A stretch of 64,000 nucleotides of DNA from Mycoplasma sp. Bg1 (GTDB lineage: Bacteria; Bacillota_I; Bacilli_A; Mycoplasmatales; Hepatoplasmataceae): contig LSMX01000001.1 of the NCBI GenBank assembly GCA_001641205.1, positions 138,105 to 202,104 of the forward strand, given 5' to 3'. The notes beneath the pieces were generated by a model. It was given only the letters and a program-made list of their open reading frames with translations. It was not told where the DNA came from and did no database searches. Below are positions 34,094 through 50,864 of this stretch, in pieces. Each line of letters begins with the position of its first letter. The first letter of the stretch is position 1. Position numbers and translations under genes: made by a program.

Positions 34094-36187
34094 ATGTATC
34101 GATTAAGAATTAATAAATTGCCTGAATATTATGGACTTGCTCATAAAGCAAAATATAATAATACAGATTTTATTTTGTCAAAAATTTCTACAAAATTTTT
34201 AATTTTTAATTTTTTAACTTATGAAGATAAGAAAGAAATTTTACAAGATGTTTTAAAACATCATTTTGTGGCAACAAATGCAAAAATTAAAAATCAAGAC
34301 TTAAAACTTACAGAATACATTGCTGAAACAATTCATAAATCAAAATTTAAGACTAATGTAACCGGGGATATTAGTTATGGCATTAATATTTTTATTTTTA
34401 GAAAAAACCTTTTAGCACTTTTTGCCAAACAAACACTTTTTTCTCTTGAAAAACAATTTAGTAAGGAACCACAATTTATAAACTTTATTAAATTATTAAA
34501 AGAAAAAGAAAAATTAACAACTGAATTAAATAAAAAAAGAAAAAGAAAAGCAAAAATTAAGGCTAATTATCATAGCCAATTGTTAATAAGCAAAAAAGAT
34601 AGCAAACATAGACGTCATATTTATAATGCTTTGCGTGATTCCCTTTATCGTACTTTGAAAATTCTAAATAAAGTTGAAAAAAAAGAATTAAGTAGATTAA
34701 AAATTAATATTAGTCCAAAGGATACTAAACAATTAATTAATGAAACTTTAAAATTTATTGCCCTTATTAATAAATATCAAAATGAATTTTTTACAAAGGA
34801 AACTTTACAAAAATTAGACGATCTTTATGAAATGATAAACGGCAATAATGTTCGAAGAGTTTTTAATTCTTTATTAGACATTATTGATGAATATCAATAT
34901 CTTGCAGTAATTCCAGAAATTGAAAAACAAATTAATATTTTAAAAAATATTACTCCAATTGGGGCAGCAATTTTTTCTAGTTCTTTTAAATATCTTACAG
35001 CTTTTGTTGAAGAGGAAATTTTAAAAAATGAAAATTATATTAAGGAAACAAAGGAAAATATAAAATTCACTTCAAAAGAAATTTATAATAAATTATTAAA
35101 AGAAACTTCAAAGGGAATTAGTTCAATTTATGAAGCTGATTTGATGAATTTGCAATATGAATCAACAATTATTGATGAAATAGATACTGCTCTTAAAGCT
35201 TATAAACAAAAATTACTTATTATGAAAAATATTCATAATAAATCAAATATTAAAGATTACAATACCGTTACAAATGAATTTTTTAATTGATTTAAAAATA
35301 TTATTCTTTCTTTAAATACTTGAACAGTAAAAAATGAGCGAGCAAGAGCAAAGTGAATTTATTTAATTGATTTACAAAAAGAAATTTTTGATAATAAAAT
35401 TCTTAAACAAAAAATAGAAGAGCTAAATTTGAAATTAGATAAAAAAATAAATCAAAGATGACATGAAAAATATCAACTTCTTTTTGATAAAAAATTTGCT
35501 GAAAAAAAACAAGAATTTATTAAAATTTTAAAAAAAGATAAGAAAGCTGCATTAATTTATTATACAAATAAATATAATTTAAAAGCACTTAAACCAAAAT
35601 ATCATCGTCCAACAATAACTCAAAAAGATGCCTTTATACATACACTTTTTTCTGAAATCGGAATAATTTTTACTCAAAAACAACTTGATATTCAGATGAA
35701 GGATCTCCCACCAGAACAAATGCTTTTTGTAAATATTTTTATTAATGGTGTTTTAAAAAGAGAACAAATAATTGATTTAGATGAAGTAAATATTCCACTT
35801 CATGCTTTTAAAACAATTGCAAATGCTGTTAGTAAATTAGAAAAAATACTTTCTACAAGAATTGTTTTAATGTCTTCTCTTTATATTCCAACTAAAGATA
35901 ATCATTCATTATTAATTTCTTCTTGGGATCATATCCCAGTAGAAATAGCAACTTCAAAAAATTTTCAAAAAAAACCTGTTCATTTTTATACTAAATTACA
36001 ATTTAATTCATTAATTGAGATTGAAGATAAAGCAATTAATTCTAAAATTATCTTTCGAGACCAAATCTATATTTTACCAAAATATAATTTTGTTAAATAT
36101 TTAGAAGTTTATAAAAAACATTTTGTGCTTGTTAAAGAAAAAAATCTCAAAAAATCAAAAGGAAAACAAACTTATGAAATTAAATAA
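34094..36187 (+). CDS. Large coiled-coil protein with degenerate OppF-like C-terminal domain
   Basis: 697 residues. Residues 1-130 have no recognisable P-loop; 135-500 are strongly charged, Lys/Glu-rich and predicted helical; from about 535 the chain resembles the second half of an OppF ATPase: EQIIDLDEVN near 558-566 in place of Walker B, IVLMSS where the H-loop strand lies, SSWDHIPVEIATS, and KKPVHFYTK at 626-634 matching the P-x-H-x-Y-T-K signature of OppD/F. Mycoplasma OppF proteins carry a long insertion between Walker A and the signature, which fits this architecture. ATP-binding residues are missing. It starts two bases after the OppD-like gene and overlaps cysS by 14. Confidence 0.6.
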
Positions 36188-37424
36188 TTTTTTTACAAAA
36201 ACACCAAACATACTTCCAAAAAATCCTAAAATTTATCTTTGTGGACCAACAACATATAATCATGCTCATATTGGTAATCTACGGCCAATTATTATTTTTG
36301 ATATTTTAAATCGAGTTTTACTTTTAGATGGTAAACCTATTTTTGTTCATAATATTACTGATATTGATGATAAAATTATTGTTAAAGCAAAAACAGAACA
36401 TCAAACAGAAAAACAAATTTCTGATTTTTATACAAAAGCATATATTGAACTTCTAGAACAGATGAATATTATTATGCCTGATTTTTTACCAAAAGTAACT
36501 AATAATGTTAAGGGAATTACTACTTTTATTGAAAACTTAATTACAAATGATGTAGCCTATGAAGTTGATGGGAATGTTTATTTTGCAATTGATAAATGAA
36601 AAAATTATGGAAAACTTGCTAAAATTAATTTAGTAGAATTAGAGCAAAATGAAGATAGTATAAATAAAAAAAATCCTTTTGATTTTACTTTATGAAAAAA
36701 TACATCAGAAGGTTTAAAATTTCCCTCTCCATGAGGTCAAGGTAGACCGGGATGACATACTGAATGTTCATATTTTGTAAGTAAAATTTTTAATAATCAT
36801 ACAATTGATCTTCATGGGGGCGGAATTGATTTACGTTTTCCTCATCATGTAAATGAAGCTGCCCAATTTGAAGCACTTAATCATAAAGAGATTGCAAAAA
36901 CTTGAATGTATGTTGGCCATGTTAATATCGGAAATGAAAAAATGGCTAAATCTGAAGGAAATACCATTTTAGCAAAAGACTTCATTAAGCAATATAATCC
37001 TAATTTATTACGTTTTATTCTTGTTTCTACTCATTATACAAAACCAGTTCAAATTACAGATAATTTAATTTCTACTTCTCAAAATAAACTAGCTAAAATA
37101 GAAATGGCTTTTATTAAAGGTTTTAGGGGTTTATCAACTTTTACCATTAATAATGAAGATATTAGTGATTTGATTGCTCCTTTACTAGAAGATTTAAATA
37201 TTCCAAATACGTTTACAAAAATTGAACAAGTAATTAAGAATATTAATAATGAAAAAGATAATCTAAAATTGGAGCAAGAATTGAATAGACTTTATCAAAT
37301 TTTAAATTTTCTAGGATTTAAGGTAACACTTAATCAGTTGGAAATTGAAAAATTTATTAAAGCATTGAAAGAAAAAGATTTTTCTACCGCAGATGATTTA
37401 AAAACAAGGTTGGTGAATATTTAG
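36174..37424 (+). CDS. cysS: Cysteinyl-tRNA synthetase
   Basis: 416 residues, class I synthetase. HIGH-type motif [13 protein letters not shown] near the N-terminus, zinc ligands in GWHTECSYF and [13 protein letters not shown], and the KMSKS-type loop EKMAKSEGN. The ATG at 36174 follows AAAAGGAAAAC and lies inside the end of the preceding gene; an upstream extension of the frame has no family similarity. Order cysS-rlmB matches Bacillus. Confidence 0.95.
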
Positions 37425-38128
37425 TGTATATTTATGGAAAAAATCCCATTAAAGATTTAGTGGATCAAAAACCCGAATTAATTAAAAAAATTTATATTGA
37501 CCGCAAAAAACACCAATCTTTTTATGACCAGCTTCTTAAAAAAAATTATCCAGTAGAATTATTGAAAGAGATAAATTATCAAAAAATTTTTCAAAATATA
37601 AATATTCAAGGAATTATTGCAGAAATCAAAGAACCTTGTTTTCTTGAATTTGAACAATTTATTATTGATTCTAAATTTTTGGAAGAAGATACAATTTTAA
37701 TCTTAGATAAAATCAATGATCCACAAAATCTTGGATCAATTTTTCGAAATGCCGTCGCTTTTGGAATAAAAACAGTTATTTTAACAGAACACAATTCTGC
37801 TCCAATTACTGCAACTGCAATTAAAGCATCAGCTGGAACATGATTTAAACTTAATCTTATTTCTGTTTCATCAATTGGATCTACGATTGAAAAATTGAAA
37901 AAAAATGAATATTGATTAATTTCTACTTCACTTGATGGTCAAGAAGAATTAGAAAAAATCAAAGATTTTAAAAAGAAAGCAATTATTTTGGGCAATGAGG
38001 GAAAAGGTGTGCGGAAATCATTACAAGATAAAGCAGATCTTAACCTTAAAATTAAAATGTCCTCAAATTTAGATTCATTAAATGTTTCTGCTGCAGCAGC
38101 AATTATTTTATATACCAATTATAAATAA
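37424..38128 (+). CDS. rlmB: 23S rRNA (guanosine 2'-O) methyltransferase, TrmH/RlmB family
   Basis: 234-residue SPOUT methyltransferase. An N-terminal substrate-binding domain is followed by motif 1 LDKINDPQNLGSIFRNAVAFG, motif 2 IILGNEGKGVR and motif 3 SLNVSAAAAIILY. The GTG start overlaps the cysS stop by one base. RlmB methylates 23S G2251 in E. coli; the exact target here is inferred from the family and synteny. Confidence 0.92.
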
Positions 38129-38135
38129 TTAGCAC

Positions 38136-38723
38136 ATGGAACCCCAACATTTTAAGTGAATACAGTATACACTAATTAAAAAATTACAACTAAAGATTGA
38201 TATTCAACAAACATTTAACCTCTTTAAAGAAATTTATAAACCTTTATTAATTAAACATTCCACATCTATTATTGCAATGTATTCTTCAATTCCCTTTACG
38301 GAAGATGAAATTGTAAATATAGTTGAGGAATGTTTTTATTTTACCTTAATAAACTATAATCCTAAATATAAAAAATCTCTTCCTGCTTATATTAAGAAAT
38401 ATCTTTGTTATAACTTGCATGCAGAATTAAGAAGATATACTACCAAAGGACATCAAGTAATGAATTTTGCAGATTATAATCTTGAAGAACATCAAAAATT
38501 CTTTAATACACCAGAACATTTTATGCTTGATGCTACAGATTTTAAAAAGATGATTTTAAAAAATCTTTCTCCGTCTGATGGAGAAATTTTTGAATTACTT
38601 TTAGATTCTAAAACTATTAAAGAGATTGCTTATCTTAAAAAGATGTCTCCGCAAAATTTATATTTAAGAAGAAAAAATATCGGAGGAAAGGCCCTACAAA
38701 TTTATAACTCTAATTTTAAATAG
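38136..38723 (+). CDS. RNA polymerase sigma factor, SigH-like
   Basis: 195 residues. The N-terminal half has the feel of a sigma-70 region 2 (EEIYKPLLIKH..EDEIVNIVEECFYFTL..INYNPKYKKSLPAYIKKYLCYNLHAELRRY), where the last part is the promoter-melting helix; the C-terminal half is a region 4 helix-turn-helix (LSPSDGEIFELLLDSKTIKEIAYLKKMSPQNLYLRRKNI). The position between rlmB and rpmG-secE-nusG is exactly that of Bacillus sigH. M. genitalium has a distant SigH relative (MG428) that controls recombination genes. Family assignment is fairly secure, regulon unknown. Seven bases after rlmB, no clear ribosome-binding site. Confidence 0.72.
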
Positions 38724-38734
38724 ACTTTTTCTTA

Positions 38735-38740
38735 TATAAT
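38735..38740 (+). promoter_or_regulatory. -10 box before rpmG
   Basis: TATAAT directly after the sigma factor gene, 16 bases before the rpmG ATG. The short leader still contains the AAAGGA ribosome-binding site. Confidence 0.5.
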
Positions 38741-38756
38741 TTATAAAGGAAAGATA

Positions 38757-38906
38757 ATGGCAAGAGAAAAAATAATTTTAATTTGTGATGAATGTTTATC
38801 AAGAAATTACCAAGTTTTTAAATCAAACGCAAAAACAACTAAACTAGAAGTTAAAAAATTTTGTCCTCATTGTAATAAACATACTTTACATAAGGAAACC
38901 CGCTAA
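38757..38906 (+). CDS. rpmG: 50S ribosomal protein L33
   Basis: 49 residues. Four cysteines in two pairs (ICDEC and FCPHC) form the zinc ribbon of the C+ type of L33. The last base of the stop is the first of the secE ATG. Same position as rpmGB in Bacillus. Confidence 0.93.
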   Translation: MAREKIILICDECLSRNYQVFKSNAKTTKLEVKKFCPHCNKHTLHKETR

Positions 38907-39070
38907 TGAAAGTTTTTAGTTTGGTTGCAAAAGAAACAAGAAGAATTAGATGGTCAACAACAAAAAAAACCTTTAAGGTGTTTGTTTCTACTATAATAAT
39001 AATTGTTATAGTGGTTTTAATTTTGTTTATTTTTTCAACAGCATTGCAAGCCATTATTGATATTTTATAA
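38906..39070 (+). CDS. secE: Preprotein translocase subunit SecE
   Basis: 54 residues: short amphipathic basic helix (VAKETRRIRWSTTKKTFK), then one transmembrane helix, the minimal SecE. It clamps SecY in the translocon. Identified by this architecture, the R-x-x-W pattern and its position before nusG. Confidence 0.92.
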   Translation: MKVFSLVAKETRRIRWSTTKKTFKVFVSTIIIIVIVVLILFIFSTALQAIIDIL

Positions 39071-39087
39071 ATTAAGAGGAGATTAAT

Positions 39088-39684
39088 ATGTCAATAGAAG
39101 AAAATACAATACCAAAACTGAAAGGGCAAGATAAATGATATATTGTTCAAGTAATTCCTAATCATGAATTGAAAGTAAAAGATGCCCTTGAAAATAGGGA
39201 TTTTAATGAAACTGATGCCGGAATTAAAGAGGTTCTTTTACCAATGACTTATCATACTACAAAAATCGGAAATGTTAAAAGAAAACCAATGTTTCCTGGT
39301 TATCTATATGTAAAAGTTTACATGACTGATGATTCATGATATGTGATTAGAAACACCCAATATGTTACAGGAATTGTTGGATCGTCTGGGCAAAGAACAA
39401 AACCAACTCCAGTTCCAGAAAGTCAAATTACTAAAATTCTTGAAACTGTTCAAGAAGAAGAAGCAAGAAGACAAAATATTCAAATCATTAATCCTGGCAA
39501 AGTAATCACTACAGTTAATTTTGAAAAAGGAGACATAGTAATTATTAAAACTGGTGATTTTGCTAAAAAAGAAGGAAAAGTTCTTGATATTAATTTAATT
39601 AAACAAATTGTTAAATTAGAGGTTGAATTTTTTGGAAGAATGACCGAAGTTGAAGTAAAAATTACAGAAGTAATTAAAAAATAA
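39088..39684 (+). CDS. nusG: Transcription termination/antitermination protein NusG
   Basis: 198 residues. NGN domain (WYIVQVIPNHELKVKDAL, MFPGYLYVKVYM, TGIVGSSGQRTKPTPVP) and C-terminal KOW domain (FEKGDIVIIKTGDFAKKEGKV). Ribosome-binding site AAGAGGAGAT. UGA codons in conserved Trp positions. Confidence 0.96.
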
Positions 39685-39741
39685 AAAATATTATAAATAA
39701 AAAGAAAATTTATTTATTTTTTTGATAAAATTAAAAAGATA

Positions 39742-39860
39742 TAACTAAAGATAGTAGCAGTTATGGTAATAACTTAATATGCTACTGAAGTTAGACTAAA
39801 ATAGATTTTATTTCTATTGTTTAGACATAACTAATGTTTTATTAGTTATGTCTTTGTTTA
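39742..39860 (+). promoter_or_regulatory. Structured leader with attenuator-like terminator upstream of rplK
   Basis: Between nusG and rplK are three stacked helices: TAACT 39742 with AGTTA 39789; AGTAGCA 39753 with TGCTACT 39780; GTTAT 39760 with ATAAC 39769 around a GGTA loop. A 12-bp terminator hairpin, AGACATAACTAA 39823 with TTAGTTATGTCT 39842, and a T-rich tail follow. The first structure could regulate the second, for example by L1 binding as in the E. coli L11-L1 leader, or the terminator could simply end the nusG transcript. A possible -10 (TAAAAT near 39726) lies upstream. Confidence 0.55.
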
Positions 39861-39897
39861 ATTTAATATTTAAATAGAAAAATGAAAGGAACTCTAA

Positions 39898-40383
39898 ATG
39901 GCAAAAAAACTAACTAGAATTGCAAAACTTCAATTTGAAGCTGGAAAAGCAAAACCTGGTCCAGAACTTGCAGGTCTTGGAATTGACATGGTTGGATTTA
40001 CTAAACAATTTAATAATGAAACTAGAGATAGAGCAGGAGATATTGTCCCTGTTGTAATTACTGCATATAGTGATAGATCATTTAAATTTGAACTTAAAAC
40101 TACTCCTGCTGCTATTTTATTAAAAAAAGCCGCTGGAATTAGTAAGGGTGCAGGTAATTCTACTACTACAGTTGCAGGTGAAGTTACACCTGAACAACTT
40201 AAAGAAATTGCAGAATATAAATTAGAAGATTTAAATACAATTAACTTAGATTCAGCAATTAGGATGTTAAAAGGAACTGCAAAAAATATGGGAATTCATA
40301 TTAAAAGTGAAACAGATGAAAAAGAAGAATCCCAAATAAAAGAAAAAGATATTGATAATCAAGAGGAGATAAATAATGGCTAA
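39898..40383 (+). CDS. rplK: 50S ribosomal protein L11
   Basis: 161 residues; usual 141 plus a charged 20-residue C-terminal tail (ETDEKEESQIKEKDIDNQEE). Conserved ITAYSDRSFKFELKTTPAAILLKKAAG and the C-terminal rRNA-binding domain are clear. The conserved N-terminal proline-rich stretch is GKAKPGPELAGLGIDM. Overlaps rplA by 8 bases, implying coupled translation. Confidence 0.95.
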   Translation: MAKKLTRIAKLQFEAGKAKPGPELAGLGIDMVGFTKQFNNETRDRAGDIVPVVITAYSDRSFKFELKTTPAAILLKKAAGISKGAGNSTTTVAGEVTPEQLKEIAEYKLEDLNTINLDSAIRMLKGTAKNMGIHIKSETDEKEESQIKEKDIDNQEEINNG

Positions 40384-41068
40384 AATTTCAAAAAAATTAA
40401 AAGCTTCTTATGAATCTTTTGATAAAGATAAAGCTTATAGTATAGAAGAAGCAATTGTTTTGGTAAAAAAAGTAGCTTATGAAAAATTTGATCCCGCAAT
40501 TGAAGCTTCATTTAATCTTAATTTAGATACAACTCAAGCAGAACAACAATTAAGAGGTTCAATTGTCCTTCCAAATGGAACTGGAAGAAGTGCAAAAGTT
40601 CTTGTAATAGGAGAACAAGCAGATCAAGACATTGCTCTTGCTGCAGGAGCAGATCATGTTGGGAATATGGAAATTATGGAAAAAGTTTCTGCTCAAAACT
40701 GATTTGATTTTGAATTTATTGTAACTACACCATTAATGATGCCAAAACTTGCAAAATTTGGAAGACTTCTTGGACCAAAAGGTTTGATGCCAAATCCAAA
40801 ATTAGGAACAGTTACTACTGATATTAAAACTGCAGTTGAAAATATTAAAAAAGGACAATTAGAATATCGAACAGATAAAGAAGGAATTATTTCTTTATCA
40901 ATTGGGAAAAAATCTTTTAAAAATGAACTTCTAGTGGAAAACTTTACTGCAATTTATGATTTAATTAAATCTTTAAGACCTCATACTATAAAGGGAACTT
41001 ATATTAATAATATTTCAATTTCAACAACAATGGGTCCTGGAATTAAAGTGAATGGACAGGTGAAATAA
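40376..41068 (+). CDS. rplA: 50S ribosomal protein L1
   Basis: 230 residues, full length; L1 stalk protein and often the autoregulator of the L11-L1 operon. LAKFGRLLGPKGLMPNPKLGTV is the family signature. One UGA at about 40700 is Trp. Confidence 0.96.
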
Positions 41069-41069
41069 A

Positions 41070-41663
41070 ATGGCAATTACAAGAGCACAAAAAGAATTAA
41101 ATTTAGAAGAATTAAGATTACTAATTTCAAATTCAAAAATAATTGTTGTTTGAGAATATTTAGGTTTAACTGCAAATGAACAATCAGATTTAAGAATTAA
41201 ACTTAGAAAAGCTAATGGATTAAACAAAGTATTTAAAAATAGACTTGCAAAAATTGCTTTTGCTGAAGCAAATAAAGAAGAAATTAATGAAGTCCTTACA
41301 GGTTCATCATCATTCTTATTTATAAGTGATGATGACTCAACAGCTCTAAAAGAATTACATAAAATTATCACTAAACATGATAATCTAAACTTTAAGGGAG
41401 GATATTTTGAAGGAAAATTTTATGATGGAACTAAAGTTTTAGAATTTGCCGGATTACCTTCAAAAAATGATCTAATTTCAATGCTATTATCAGTTTTACA
41501 AGGAACAATAAGAAATTTAGCTTATTCACTTTCTCAAGTAGCTGCTAAGCAAGAAGAAACAGGGGCAAACAAAAACATCGAGATCGCAGAAGATGTAAGT
41601 GATAAAGATGCACCAGAAGATATAAAAGAAGCCGTTGAAGTGAAAGAAACACCAGCGCAATAA
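41070..41663 (+). CDS. rplJ: 50S ribosomal protein L10
   Basis: 197 residues; N-terminal rRNA-binding domain with KIIVVWEYLGLTANEQSDLR and VFKNRLAKIAF, then the helix that binds L7/L12 dimers, then an acidic 40-residue tail (EIAEDVSDKDAPEDIKEAVE). Only one base separates it from rplA, so the separate L10 leader found in many Firmicutes is absent here. Confidence 0.94.
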
Positions 41664-41693
41664 GAGAAGAAAGTAATAAAGGAGAATTACAAA

Positions 41694-42047
41694 ATGGCAT
41701 TTGATGTAAAAAAATTTATCAAACAAATTAAAGAAATGAAAGTTGTTGAACTAAATGAATTAGTAAAAGCAATTGAAGAAGAATTTGGAGTTACTGCTGC
41801 TGCCCCAATGGCTGCTGCTGTAACAGAAGAAACAGGACCAATAGAACAAAATGTTGAACTTATTGGCCCAGGAGCAAATAAAATCCCTGTTATTAAATTA
41901 GTACGGGAAGTTCTTGGACTTGGATTAATGGAAGCAAAAAAATTCGCTGAAAATGGGGGAATTTTAAAAGAAGGAGCTTCACCAGAAGAAGCAGAAGCTT
42001 TAGTTGCTAAATTTAAAGAAGTCGGAGCAGACGTAGTTGCTAAATAA
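41694..42047 (+). CDS. rplL: 50S ribosomal protein L7/L12
   Basis: 117 residues. N-terminal dimerisation helix, alanine-rich hinge ([12 protein letters not shown]) and C-terminal factor-binding domain ([21 protein letters not shown]). Ribosome-binding site AAGGAGAA. Confidence 0.97.
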   Translation: MAFDVKKFIKQIKEMKVVELNELVKAIEEEFGVTAAAPMAAAVTEETGPIEQNVELIGPGANKIPVIKLVREVLGLGLMEAKKFAENGGILKEGASPEEAEALVAKFKEVGADVVAK

Positions 42048-42057
42048 CTTATATATT

Positions 42058-42090
42058 TTAGAGGATATACGAATGTATCCCTCTTTTTGC
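42058..42090 (+). terminator. Likely terminator between rplL and rpoB
   Basis: Imperfect hairpin AGAGGATATAC / GTATCCCTCT followed by TTTTTGC. Probably partial, as in other bacteria where rpl and rpoBC are differentially expressed. Confidence 0.5.
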
Positions 42091-42144
42091 TATTTTTATC
42101 CTTATTAAGATAAAATAAATAGCAATATTTTCCGTGGAGGTAAA

Positions 42145-45690
<3,546 letters not shown>

Positions 45691-45707
45691 GAGGGATAAA
45701 AAACTAA

Positions 45708-49619
<3,912 letters not shown>

Positions 49620-49631
49620 TTAATCAATAAC

Positions 49632-49662
49632 AAAGCGAACCCTTAAAAGGTTCGCTTTTTTC
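49632..49662 (+). terminator. Strong terminator of rpoBC
   Basis: 10-bp GC-containing stem AAAGCGAACC / GGTTCGCTTT, loop of seven, then TTTTTC. Confidence 0.95.
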
Positions 49663-49665
49663 TTA

Positions 49666-49671
49666 TATAAT
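49666..49671 (+). promoter_or_regulatory. -10 box six bases before an ATG
   Basis: TATAAT sits immediately after the rpoC terminator and exactly six bases before the ATG at 49678, so the mRNA should be leaderless. Confidence 0.6.
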
Positions 49672-49677
49672 TTAGAT

Positions 49678-50406
49678 ATGAATAAATTAAGTTTGGGATA
49701 CGTAAGCTCTTTTATAAATGCCCATAAATTTCTAAATATCAATAATGTTGAAAAATTAAATAAAAAACAAATTGATCATATTGGAAAATTATATAATGCT
49801 AAGTTTTATAAGGAATATAAACTTAGCATATTTTGAAAGTGACACCAAAAGAATTCTAATTATACTGAATCTTATATAAGAAGATTTAACCATTTAAGAG
49901 ATAAGTTAGGAATTACTTTTGATGTAACGGATTATGATTATCTTAATGAACTTTGGCAAAAACAATTTACCTCTTTCCGTTCCTTCAAAACTATTGAAGT
50001 TCCTTTTGAAACAAAAAACACAGGATTAAAATCTTCTGCTTATTTTGATTATAAAAATGTTCGTGTTTATATAATGGATGATAATGATATGTGGTTAAAA
50101 AAACAATATCAGGGAGAATTATTTATTTCTTCTAAACAATTAATCTTTTATAATAGAGAAGAAAAAAAAATTATTCAAATAATTCAATTAAAAGAAATAA
50201 TTGAAATAATATATCATACTTATTCATTGGAAATTGTACTTAGTTGAGGAAAGCCTTTACATTTTCGTTACTATTCTAATGAAATTATTTTTATTTCCTT
50301 ACAACGTTTTTGAAGAAAATCAGATATTGTTTTTTCAAAAGAAGAAAAAATTAATCCCGAATTTACCATAGATCAAATTTTAGAATTAATTTTTAGAATT
50401 AGTTAA
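49678..50406 (+). CDS. Hypothetical protein with PH/GRAM-like half
   Basis: 242 residues, no signal peptide or transmembrane helix. The N-terminal 100 residues are polar and Asn/Tyr/Lys-rich. The C-terminal half is strand-rich, with GELFISSKQLIFYNREEKKIIQ followed by IIEIIYHTYSLEIVL and FRYYSNEIIFISLQRFW, a pattern resembling bacterial PH or GRAM domains (strand, turn, strand, ending in an amphipathic helix). I do not recognise a family. Three UGA codons are Trp. Convergent with hinT; the two share a terminator. Confidence 0.7.
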
Positions 50407-50455
50407 GCAAAAATAATAAAAGGAAAAAGTATTATTTCCCTTTTATTATTTTTGC
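50407..50455. terminator. Bidirectional terminator between convergent genes
   Basis: A perfect 17-bp stem GCAAAAATAATAAAAGG / CCTTTTATTATTTTTGC with a 15-base loop. Works on both strands; its right arm lies within the last codons of hinT. Confidence 0.8.
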
Positions 50456-50812
50456 TAAGATTTCTTCATTATTTAAAGCAACTGGTTGTTCTCCATCATA
50501 ATAAGGAACAATGTGCAAGTGTGTGTGAAATACTCTTTGTCCAGCAGAAGCACCATTATTAATAATTAATTTTGTTCCACTTGCTTGTAAGTTTTTTTGA
50601 ATTTGCTTTGCATATTTTACTCCAAGAATTATCATCTCTTTTTGTAAATTATCATCTTCTAGTAAAAAATTTTCTTTTTTAATTTTAGGGATTACTAGAG
50701 TATGTCCTTGTTGAAGCGGAAAAGCATCAAGAATAACAACAAACTTCTTATCTTCATATATTTTTAGAGCGGGAATCTCCCCATTTATAATTCTTTCAAA
50801 TATTGTTTTCAT
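50432..50812 (-). CDS. hinT: HIT family hydrolase HinT
   Basis: 126 residues, histidine triad protein. The active-site triad is HTHLHIVPYY; the N-terminal IFERIINGEIPALKIYED is typical of HinT nucleoside phosphoramidases. In M. hominis HinT binds the cytoplasmic side of the membrane complex P60/P80 encoded by the same operon; the same three genes lie here in the same order on the minus strand. The start is leaderless (TATAAT, six bases, ATG). Confidence 0.95.
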   Translation of the reverse strand: MKTIFERIINGEIPALKIYEDKKFVVILDAFPLQQGHTLVIPKIKKENFLLEDDNLQKEMIILGVKYAKQIQKNLQASGTKLIINNGASAGQRVFHTHLHIVPYYDGEQPVALNNEEILAKIIKGK

Positions 50813-50818
50813 ATTCTA

Positions 50819-50824
50819 ATTATA
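50819..50824 (-). promoter_or_regulatory. -10 box of hinT, six bases before its ATG
   Basis: On the minus strand TATAAT is followed by TAGAAT and the ATG of hinT. It overlaps the edge of the terminator hairpin of the upstream P60 gene. Confidence 0.6.
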
Positions 50825-50825
50825 A

Positions 50826-50855
50826 AAAAAATAGGCAACTAGTTGCCTATTTTTT
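50826..50855 (-). terminator. Terminator between P60 and hinT
   Basis: A 30-base perfect palindrome, arms AAAAAATAGGCAACT and its complement, with T-run on the minus strand. It separates hinT from the P80-P60 transcript. Confidence 0.85.
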
Positions 50856-50864
50856 ATTAGTTAT

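Noticed and set aside
33160..36187. Calling the two Opp-like genes pseudogenes
   Set aside because: Both frames are long and uninterrupted under the local code, closely spaced and translationally coupled to cysS; loss of motifs is not loss of the gene.
39742..39793. T-box or amino acid riboswitch upstream of rplK
   Set aside because: No T-box sequence or known aptamer core could be recognised; only a generic stacked hairpin and a terminator are supported.
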